From assembly GCF_023072595.1 (NCBI RefSeq), contig NZ_JALLGK010000005.1:248001-312000 (forward strand): a stretch of 64,000 nucleotides of DNA, in the 5' to 3' direction. Source of the DNA: Streptomyces sp. XM4193. GTDB taxonomy: Bacteria > Actinomycetota > Actinomycetes > Streptomycetales > Streptomycetaceae. The notes beneath the pieces were generated by a model, which saw nothing but the letters and a program-made list of their open reading frames with translations, searched no databases and was not told the DNA's origin. Positions 33,207 through 40,047 of the stretch are shown one piece after another; the first letter of the stretch is position 1, and each line of letters starts with the position of its first letter. Position numbers and translations under genes: made by a program.

Positions 33207-33986
33207 TCAGCGGTGGCGGAACTCCGGGTCGCGCTTCTCGACGAAGGCGGCCATGCCCTCCTTCTGGTCCTCGGTGGCGAACGTCGCGTGGAAGAGCCGG
33301 CGTTCGAACCGGACGCCCTCGGTGAGGGTCGTCTCGAAGGAGCGGGCCACGCTCTCCTTGGCCATCATGGCCACCGGCGCCGACATCCCGGCGACGGTCC
33401 CGGCCACCTCCATCGCGGTGTCGAGCAGCTCGTCGGCCGGTACGACCCGCGAGACCAGGCCCGCGCGCTCGGCCTCCTGCGCGTCCATCATCCGACCGGT
33501 CAGGCACAGGTCCATCGCCTTGGCCTTGCCGACCGCCCGGGTCAGCCGCTGCGAGCCGCCGATGCCGGGGATGACGCCGAGCTTGATCTCCGGCTGGCCG
33601 AACCTCGCGGTGTCGGCGGCGAGCAGGATGTCGCACATCATCGCCAACTCGCAGCCGCCGCCGAGCGCGTACCCGGAGACCGCGGCGACGGTCGGCTTGC
33701 GCACCGCGGCGAACTGGTCCCAGGCGGTGAACCAGTCGCTGACGTACATGTCCATGTAGTCGCGCGGCTGCATCTCCTTGATGTCCGCGCCCGCGGCGAA
33801 CGCCTTGGCCGAACCGGTGAGCACCAGGCAGCCGATGTCCGGGTCGCGGTCCAGCTGCCGGGCGGCGTCGACGACGTCGTTCATCACCTGGAGGTTGAGC
33901 GCGTTGAGCGCCTTGGGGCGGTTGAGGGTGATCAGCCCCGTACGGCCCCTGCGCTCGACCAGGATCGTCTCGTACTCGTGCGTCAT
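33207..33986 (-). CDS. echA: Enoyl-CoA hydratase of the valine operon (methacrylyl-CoA hydratase)
   Basis: This 259-residue crotonase has AFAAGADIKEM, GYALGGGCELAMMCDILLA and FGQPEIKLGVIPGIGGSQRLTRAVG, with both catalytic glutamates. It is the last gene of a five-gene operon and starts with an ATGA overlap with mmsB. In this context it should add water to methacrylyl-CoA to give 3-hydroxyisobutyryl-CoA, the second step after isobutyryl-CoA dehydrogenase. Short-chain substrates such as crotonyl-CoA are also likely. It is a distinct paralogue of the hydratase at 28737. Confidence 0.9.
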   Translation of the reverse strand: MTHEYETILVERRGRTGLITLNRPKALNALNLQVMNDVVDAARQLDRDPDIGCLVLTGSAKAFAAGADIKEMQPRDYMDMYVSDWFTAWDQFAAVRKPTVAAVSGYALGGGCELAMMCDILLAADTARFGQPEIKLGVIPGIGGSQRLTRAVGKAKAMDLCLTGRMMDAQEAERAGLVSRVVPADELLDTAMEVAGTVAGMSAPVAMMAKESVARSFETTLTEGVRFERRLFHATFATEDQKEGMAAFVEKRDPEFRHR

Positions 33987-34927
33987 GGCTTGCTCTGGTC
34001 CTTTTCCTCGCCTGTGCGGTCGGCCGATCCGGCCCGTACCTCGTGGATGATCGCGGAGAAGTCCTTGCCCGCGCCGGCACCCTCGGCGAAGGCGGCGTAC
34101 ACCTCCGCGGCGCGCCTGCCCAGATCGGCGGCGACTCCGCCGGCCTGCGCCGCGCTCGCGGCCAGGCCCAGGTCCTTGGCCATCAGCGCGGCGGCGAAGC
34201 CCGGCTGGTAGTCGCGGTTGGCGGGGCTGGCGGGGACCAGCTCGGGCACCGGGCAGTAGGAGGTCAGCGACCAGCACTGGCCCGAGGCGGTGGAGGCGAC
34301 GTCGAAGAGAGCCTGGTGGGAGAGGCCCAACTCCTCGCCGAGCACGAAGGCTTCACTGACCGCGATCATGGAGATGCCGAGGATCATGTTGTTGCAGATC
34401 TTCGCGGCCTGGCCGGAGCCGGCGTCCCCGCAGTGGACGACCTTGCCGCCCATCACGTCGAGCACCGCCCGTGCGTCGGCGAACGCGGCCTCCGAGCCGC
34501 CGACCATGAAGGTCAGGGTCCCGCCGGCCGCGCCCGCCACACCGCCGGAGACCGGTGCGTCCAGCGAGCGGTGGCCGGCCGCCGCCGCGGCCTCGTGGGC
34601 GGCGCGTGCGTCGGCGACGTCCACGGTGGAGCTGTCGATGAAGAGCGTGCCGGGCTTGGCGGCGGCCAGCAGACCGCCCTCGCCGGTGTAGCACTCCAGC
34701 ACCTGCCGCCCGCTGGGCAGCATGGTGACGACGACGTCCACGTCGGTCGCCGACTCGGCCGCGGAGGCGACCACGGTGACGCCGTCCGCCTTCGCCTGCT
34801 CCAGAGCGGCCGGCACCAGGTCGAAGCCGAGGACGGTGTGGCCGGCCTTGACGAGGTTCGCCGCCATGGGGCCGCCCATGTGCCCGAGACCCGTGAAACC
34901 AATCCTGAGGGGGGAGTTGTCGCTCAT
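33983..34927 (-). CDS. mmsB: 3-hydroxyisobutyrate dehydrogenase
   Basis: This 314-residue enzyme oxidises 3-hydroxyisobutyrate to methylmalonate semialdehyde with NAD. The dinucleotide motif is GFTGLGHMGGPMAANLVKAG (about 10-29). The substrate loop SLDAPVSGGVAGAAGGTLTFMVGG and the catalytic-lysine helix GQAAKICNNMILGISMIAVSEAF, with the K of GxxxKxxxN, are the family signatures. The C-terminal DLGLAASAAQAGGV region closes the active site. It overlaps its neighbours on both sides by ATGA, the mark of a tightly coupled operon. Confidence 0.93.
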   Translation of the reverse strand: MSDNSPLRIGFTGLGHMGGPMAANLVKAGHTVLGFDLVPAALEQAKADGVTVVASAAESATDVDVVVTMLPSGRQVLECYTGEGGLLAAAKPGTLFIDSSTVDVADARAAHEAAAAAGHRSLDAPVSGGVAGAAGGTLTFMVGGSEAAFADARAVLDVMGGKVVHCGDAGSGQAAKICNNMILGISMIAVSEAFVLGEELGLSHQALFDVASTASGQCWSLTSYCPVPELVPASPANRDYQPGFAAALMAKDLGLAASAAQAGGVAADLGRRAAEVYAAFAEGAGAGKDFSAIIHEVRAGSADRTGEEKDQSKP

Positions 34928-36033
34928 CGGCTCTCCTTCGGTTCTGTCGCCGGGACGAGCCCGAGCTCGCGGCCCTCGCCCAGCGGGGCGAAGTACTCCT
35001 GGACATGCGCCTCGGTCACGTCCTCCAAGGAGGGCGGCGACCAGCTCGGCGAACGGTCCTTGTCGATGACCTGTGCGCGCACTCCCTCGATCAGGTCGTG
35101 GGAGCGCAGCGCCGCGCAGGAGGTGCGGTACTCCACCTCCAGCACCTGCTCCAGGGTCTGGAGCCGTGCTGCGCCGCGCAGTGCGCGCAGCGTCGCCTTC
35201 AGCGCGGACGGGGACTTGCCGAGGACGCGCTCCGCGGTCGCCTTCGCCGCGGTCGACCCGAGGTCGCGCAGTGCCGCGACGATGTCCTCGACCCGGTCGT
35301 GGGCGTAGGCGGCGTCGATCCACTCGCGCTGCGCGGCGAGCCGGCCCTCGGCCGGTTCGGTCGCGAACTGTGCGATCACCTCGTCCACTTCGCGCTCCCC
35401 GAACGCGGCGAGCAGCTCCTCGATGCGCTCCGATCGGACGTGGTGGTCGGCGAGCCCGCACAGCAGCGCGTCCGCCGCGCCGATCTGGTCGGAGGTGAGC
35501 GCGAGGTGGGTGCCCAGCTCGCCCGGCGCGCGGGCCAGCAGACGGGTGCCGCCCACATCGGGCACGAAGCCGATGCCCGTCTCCGGCATGGCGATCCGGG
35601 ACCGCTCGGTGACGATCCGCACGCTGCCGTGCGCGGAGACACCGACACCGCCGCCCATCACGATGCCGTCCATCAGCGCCACGTAGGGCTTGGAGTAGCG
35701 GGCGATGAGCGCGTTGAGCCGGTACTCGTCGCGCCAGAAGTCGGCGCTGGCGGTGCCGCCCTCGACGGCGTCCTGGTAGATGGCGCGGATGTCGCCGCCC
35801 GCGCACAGCCCGCGCTCGCCGGCACCGGAGAGGACGACGACCTTCACGGTGTCGTCCTGCTCCCACTGCAGGAGCACCTCCTCCAGGCGGCGGACCATGG
35901 AGCGGTTCAGCGAGTTGAGCGCCTTGGGGCGGTTGAGCACGAGGTGGCCGGCGTGCCCCTCGCGGCGTACCAGCACCTCTGCCTCGGGGCCCTCGGACTC
36001 CTCGGCGGGGGGACGCGGGGTCTGGGAAGCCAT
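34924..36033 (-). CDS. 3-hydroxyisobutyryl-CoA hydrolase
   Basis: This 369-residue crotonase-fold protein is longer than hydratases by about 110 C-terminal residues, as expected for HIBYL-CoA hydrolase. Motifs are GERGLCAGGDIRAIYQD, MDGIVMGGGVGVSAHGSVRIVTERSRIAMPETGIGFVPDVGGTRLLAR, and the C-terminal LEVEYRTSCAALRSHDLIEGVRAQVIDKDRSPSW that matches the family closely. It frees CoA so that mmsB can oxidise the hydroxyacid. Start TGATG overlaps the acyl-CoA dehydrogenase stop. Confidence 0.92.
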   Translation of the reverse strand: MASQTPRPPAEESEGPEAEVLVRREGHAGHLVLNRPKALNSLNRSMVRRLEEVLLQWEQDDTVKVVVLSGAGERGLCAGGDIRAIYQDAVEGGTASADFWRDEYRLNALIARYSKPYVALMDGIVMGGGVGVSAHGSVRIVTERSRIAMPETGIGFVPDVGGTRLLARAPGELGTHLALTSDQIGAADALLCGLADHHVRSERIEELLAAFGEREVDEVIAQFATEPAEGRLAAQREWIDAAYAHDRVEDIVAALRDLGSTAAKATAERVLGKSPSALKATLRALRGAARLQTLEQVLEVEYRTSCAALRSHDLIEGVRAQVIDKDRSPSWSPPSLEDVTEAHVQEYFAPLGEGRELGLVPATEPKESR

Positions 36034-37172
36034 CAGGCGGCCCCCACGAGCCCGCGGGCGACGATGACGCGCATGATCTCGTTGGTCCCTTCAAGAATCT
36101 GGTGCACGCGGAGATCCCGGACGATCTTCTCCACGCCGTACTCGCTGAGATAGCCATAGCCGCCGTGGAGTTGCAAGGCCCGGTTGGCGACCGAGAAGCC
36201 CGCGTCGGTGGCGTACCGCTTGGCCATCGCGCACTGCTCGGCGGCCTCGGGGGCGCCCGCGTCCAGGGCTGCCGCGGCACGCCACAGCAGCGCCCGGGCG
36301 GCCTCCAACTCGGTGGCCATGTCGGCGAGTTCGAACTGGAGCGAATCACGGCGGATCAGCGGGCCGCCGAAGGCGTGCCGGTCCCGGAGGTAGCCGAGGG
36401 CGCCGTCCAGCGCCGCCTTCGCACCGCCGACCGAGCAGGCCGCTATGCCCAGTCGGCCGCCGTTGAGGCCGGACATCGCCATCCTGAAGCCCTCGCCCTC
36501 GCGGCCGAGCAGCCGGTCGGCGGGAAGCCGCACGCCGTCCAGGATCACCTGGCGGGTCGGCTGGGCGTTCCACCCCATCTTCTGCTCGTTGGCGCCGAAG
36601 GACAGGCCCGGGTCGTCGCGGTCGACCAGGAAGGCGGAGACGCCGCGCGGGCCGTCCTCGCCGGTGCGGGCCATCACCAGATAGACCTGTGCGGCACCGG
36701 CGCCGGAGATGAACTGCTTGACGCCGGTCAGCACGTACTCGTCGCCCTCGCGCACCGCTCGAGTGCTCAGCCGGGCGGCGTCCGAGCCGGCACCCGGCTC
36801 GGTCAGGCAGTAACTGGCCAGCGAACGCATGGAACACAGGCCCGGCAGCCACCGGGCGCGCTGCTCCGCGCTGCCGTAGCTGTCGATCATCCAGGCGACC
36901 ATGTTGTGGATGGAGGTGTACGCGGCTATCGAGGGGCAGCCGGTGGCCAGGGCCTCGAATATGAGGACCCCGTCCTGGCGGCTCAGCCCCGAACCGCCGT
37001 CCTCCTCACGGACGTAGATGCCGCCGAGCCCCATCTCGGCGGCCTTGGCGAGCACGTCGACGGGGAAGTGCTTGCGCTGGTCCCAGTCGACCGCGTGCGG
37101 CGCCAGGTGCTCCCTGGCGAAGTCCAGCGTCGCCTCGAAGATCGCGCGCTGGTCGTCGTTGAGCGTGTGCAT
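36033..37172 (-). CDS. Isobutyryl-CoA (acyl-CoA) dehydrogenase
   Basis: This 379-residue flavoenzyme performs the first dehydrogenation after the branched-chain keto acid dehydrogenase. Family signatures are CLTEPGAGSDAARLSTRAV and GVKQFISGAGAAQVYLVMART for FAD and substrate binding. The C-terminal QLHGGYGYLSEYGVEKIVRDLRVHQILEGTNEIMRVIVAR follows; the catalytic glutamate is the E of LEGTNEI. It starts five bases after the mmsA stop. Specificity for isobutyryl-CoA is inferred from the operon. Confidence 0.92.
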   Translation of the reverse strand: MHTLNDDQRAIFEATLDFAREHLAPHAVDWDQRKHFPVDVLAKAAEMGLGGIYVREEDGGSGLSRQDGVLIFEALATGCPSIAAYTSIHNMVAWMIDSYGSAEQRARWLPGLCSMRSLASYCLTEPGAGSDAARLSTRAVREGDEYVLTGVKQFISGAGAAQVYLVMARTGEDGPRGVSAFLVDRDDPGLSFGANEQKMGWNAQPTRQVILDGVRLPADRLLGREGEGFRMAMSGLNGGRLGIAACSVGGAKAALDGALGYLRDRHAFGGPLIRRDSLQFELADMATELEAARALLWRAAAALDAGAPEAAEQCAMAKRYATDAGFSVANRALQLHGGYGYLSEYGVEKIVRDLRVHQILEGTNEIMRVIVARGLVGAA

Positions 37173-37177
37173 CGGCT

Positions 37178-38677
37178 TCAGTCCATCGTGGGGATCGTGA
37201 AGCTCGCGCCCTCCTTGACCCCGGAGGGCCAACGGGAGGTGACGGTCTTCGTCTGGGTGCAGAAGCGGACGGCGTCCGGGCCGTGCTGGTTGAGGTCGCC
37301 GAAGCCGGAGCGCTTCCAGCCCCCGAAGGTGTGGTACGCGACCGGCACCGGGATGGGCACGTTGACGCCGATCATGCCGGTGTTGACGCGGCGGGCGAAG
37401 TCGCGCGCGGTGTCGCCGTCACGGGTGAAGATCGCGACGCCGTTGCCGTACTCGTGCTCGCTGGGCAGCCGCAGCGCCTCCTCGTAGTCCTCGGCGCGCA
37501 CCACACAGAGCACCGGCCCGAAGATCTCCTCGCGGTAGATCCGCATGTCGGAGGTGACGCGGTCGAAGAGCGAGGCGCCGACGAAGTAGCCGCCGGGGTC
37601 GCCGTGATGGGCGGCAGTGCGGCCGTCGATCAGCAGCTCGGCGCCCTCGGCGACGCCGATGTCCAGGTACCCGCGCACCCGGTCCAGCGCGTCCTGGCCG
37701 ACGAGCGGGCCGAAGTCGGCGTCCGGGTCGTCGGAGTTGCCCACGTGCAGGCCGGCGATGCGCTCGCGGAGCTTGGCGACCAGCGCGTCGGCGGTGGCCT
37801 CGCCGACCGGCACGGCGACCGAGATCGCCATGCAGCGCTCGCCGGCCGAGCCGTAGCCCGCGCCGATCAACGCGTCGGCGGCCTGGTCGAGATCGGCGTC
37901 GGGCATCACGATCATGTGGTTCTTGGCGCCGCCGAAGCACTGGGCGCGCTTTCCGTTGGCGCTGGCGGTGGCGTAGATGTACTGGGCGATCGCGGTGGAG
38001 CCGACGAAGCCGACGGCGGCGACGCGCTCGTCCTCCAGCAGCGTGTCCACCGACTCCTTGCCGCCGTTGACGACGTTGAGCACGCCCGGCGGCAGCCCCG
38101 CCTCCAGGAACAGCTCGGCCAGCCGCAGCGGTACGGACGGGTCGCGCTCGGAGGGCTTGAGCACGAAGGAGTTGCCGCAGGCGATGGCCACGGCGGCCTG
38201 CCACAGCGGGATCATCGCCGGGAAGTTGAAGGGGGTGATGCCCGCGATCACGCCGAGCGGCTGACGGAGCGAGTACACGTCGATGCCGGTCCCCGCGCTG
38301 TCGGTGAACTCGCCCTTGAGCAGGTGCGGCACACCGATCGCGAACTCCACGACCTCCAGGCCGCGCTGGAGGTCACCGGCGGCGTCCGGAACGGTCTTGC
38401 CGTGCTCGCTGGAGAGCAGCCTGGCCAGGGAGTCCCGCTCCTCGTCCACGAGCTGGAGGAAGCGCATCATCACCCGGGCGCGGCGCTGGGGGTTCCACGC
38501 CGCCCACTCGACCTGGGCGCGCGCGGCGTCGGCGATGGCGGCCTCGGTCTCGGCGCGGCCGGCCAGCGGAACGCGGGCCTGCACCTGGCCGGTGCTCGGG
38601 TTGTAGACATCGCCGAACTCCCCGGAAGTGCCGGGGACCTGCTTGCCGCCGATGAAGTGTGTCAGCTCGCGGATCAT
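37178..38677 (-). CDS. mmsA: Methylmalonate-semialdehyde dehydrogenase (CoA-acylating)
   Basis: This 499-residue aldehyde dehydrogenase converts methylmalonate semialdehyde plus CoA and NAD to propionyl-CoA and CO2. ITPFNFPAMIPLWQAAVAIACGNSFVLKPSERDPS binds NAD, VGFVGSTAIAQYIY is the second glycine motif, and the nucleophile is C282 in GYGSAGERCMAIS. The typical glutamate of other ALDHs is replaced by the KNHMIVMPDAD region, as in the CoA-acylating MMSDH class. The ATG at 38677 begins MIRELTHFIGGK, the usual start. It is the first gene of the operon. Confidence 0.95.
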   Translation of the reverse strand: MIRELTHFIGGKQVPGTSGEFGDVYNPSTGQVQARVPLAGRAETEAAIADAARAQVEWAAWNPQRRARVMMRFLQLVDEERDSLARLLSSEHGKTVPDAAGDLQRGLEVVEFAIGVPHLLKGEFTDSAGTGIDVYSLRQPLGVIAGITPFNFPAMIPLWQAAVAIACGNSFVLKPSERDPSVPLRLAELFLEAGLPPGVLNVVNGGKESVDTLLEDERVAAVGFVGSTAIAQYIYATASANGKRAQCFGGAKNHMIVMPDADLDQAADALIGAGYGSAGERCMAISVAVPVGEATADALVAKLRERIAGLHVGNSDDPDADFGPLVGQDALDRVRGYLDIGVAEGAELLIDGRTAAHHGDPGGYFVGASLFDRVTSDMRIYREEIFGPVLCVVRAEDYEEALRLPSEHEYGNGVAIFTRDGDTARDFARRVNTGMIGVNVPIPVPVAYHTFGGWKRSGFGDLNQHGPDAVRFCTQTKTVTSRWPSGVKEGASFTIPTMD

Positions 38678-39276
38678 GGGGGACCTGTCTCTCGTCGGGG
38701 GTGGGACGCGCGGACGAGCCCGGGGTTGGCGGGCTGCTGCGGTTGGGCTCCGGCGTGGTCGGCCCTTGGGTGTGCGTGGCACCGAGTGTCGCTGCCACGC
38801 GCCGCGGGCCGAGTACGGATTGGCTCAATCGGGCACTGTCGAGGGCGCCTTCGTGGGTGGTGAAGTGCACCCTGCACTGCGTCGCGAAGGTCACCCCGAC
38901 CATATAGTTGGACGTCCAAGTAAGTCCAGGGGTGCCCGGCCGGGTTCTCTCCCGTGCACCGGGTGTTCACTCCCCGTGCGGCGTGCGGCGCCGGAACGCC
39001 CGGCGGACGACGGGTGGTTGGGCTTGCGGGCTCGCGTTCGCCGCCGGTCGGGAGTGGGTGCGGTTTGTCGCCCGGAGACTCCGAACGCACATCGGCCCGG
39101 ATCGGGTGAATCTTCGACCGTCGACGGCGCGACCGCCGAGCCGTGCAGGGGCGCGTCGGGGCGCGCCAAGGACCGGCGAAGGGCCGGCGAAGGGGGTGCA
39201 GGCGGAGGCGGAAGAGGGGTGGCGGGGCTTCCCGGCACCCCTCTCCCCGGCGGGAAGCGCCGTGGCCGTCGGCTTC
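38678..39276. other. Intergenic region upstream of the valine operon
   Basis: No gene is supported. The promoter and a 12-bp palindrome of the valine operon are near 38900-38930, which implies a leader of roughly 200 bases before mmsA. The right half (39130-39275) is GC-rich with short GGCGAAGGGCC repeats and lies downstream of the RsbW-like gene at 39277. Confidence 0.4.
38908..38919. promoter_or_regulatory. Palindromic operator in the valine operon promoter
   Basis: TTGGACGTCCAA is a perfect 12-base palindrome. On the minus strand it lies between a possible -35 box (TGGACT) and a possible -10 box (TATATG), so a bound repressor would block RNA polymerase. The regulator is not encoded beside it. 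Confidence 0.6.
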
Positions 39277-39834
39277 TCAGCCGACGCCGGCGGCAGTACG
39301 GCGCCGGGGGTTGACCCGCCCGTTCGGAGAGCGACCGCCCGAACCCCTGCGGGTGGGCGGCACGCTGAGGTCGGCCACCACGGTGGTGCCCTGCGGCGAG
39401 GGGTGGGCCCGGGTGCTGGAGGCGTACGCGGCGACCAGGGTCAGCCCGCGTCCGCAGGCCGCGCCCTCGTCCAGCGGCTCCCGGCGCGGTGCCTCGCGCG
39501 GACGCCATCTGCCCGAGTCCCGCACTTCGATCGAGAGTGTCGTGCCGTCCAGGCCCAGCCGCAGCGACACCTCCGGACTCCCGGAGTGCAGCACGGCGTT
39601 GGTGACCAACTCCGTGACGATCACCGCGAGTGCGTCCTCGACATCCGCTTCGAGCCGCCACCGGCGCGCCACCCCTCTGGCGAAGGTGCGCAGAAAGGGT
39701 GGCGCCTCGGTGGTCGCCGCAAGACAGCACGACGCCCGTGTGACATCCCCGTCGGGTCTGACTCCGTCGCCGAGCGACGCGCCCTGGTGGGGGAAGGGCG
39801 CGGCGCTGCGCGGCGGCTGTGCGGTGGTGCTCAT
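39277..39834 (-). CDS. RsbW-like ATP-binding regulatory protein
   Basis: This 185-residue protein has one GHKL ATPase domain: N-box DALAVIVTELVTNAVLHSG, G1 LSIEVRDSGRWRPRE, and G2 CGRGLTLVAAYASS. The first 35 residues are disordered and the C-terminus is Arg/Gly-rich. GGAGGAG precedes the ATG at 39834. It is divergent from the LAL regulator with a 213-bp gap. It may act as an anti-sigma or phospho-switch kinase; no partner is adjacent. Confidence 0.87.
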   Translation of the reverse strand: MSTTAQPPRSAAPFPHQGASLGDGVRPDGDVTRASCCLAATTEAPPFLRTFARGVARRWRLEADVEDALAVIVTELVTNAVLHSGSPEVSLRLGLDGTTLSIEVRDSGRWRPREAPRREPLDEGAACGRGLTLVAAYASSTRAHPSPQGTTVVADLSVPPTRRGSGGRSPNGRVNPRRRTAAGVG

Positions 39835-40047
39835 ACGGGCTCCTCCGAGCTGGGTGGGCAGCTCTTGGCACACGACGCACCGTGGTGAGGGGTGTGCCGG
39901 ACCGCAGGCTCCGTCGTCCCCCGCAGAACTGCTGGGAGCACGGGGGAAAACGTCACCGCCGGTAGTGCCAAGCTGGCGGCTGAGGGGGACACTGTGCAAT
40001 CAGGGAGCCGGGAACTACGGATACGCAAAGAAAGCGGATCGCCCCTC

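Noticed and set aside
38373..38903. Open frame starting at the valine operon promoter (MVGVTFATQCRVHFTTHE...), considered as a leader peptide gene.
   Set aside because: It continues into mmsA in the wrong frame, has no clear ribosome binding site and loses protein-like composition quickly.
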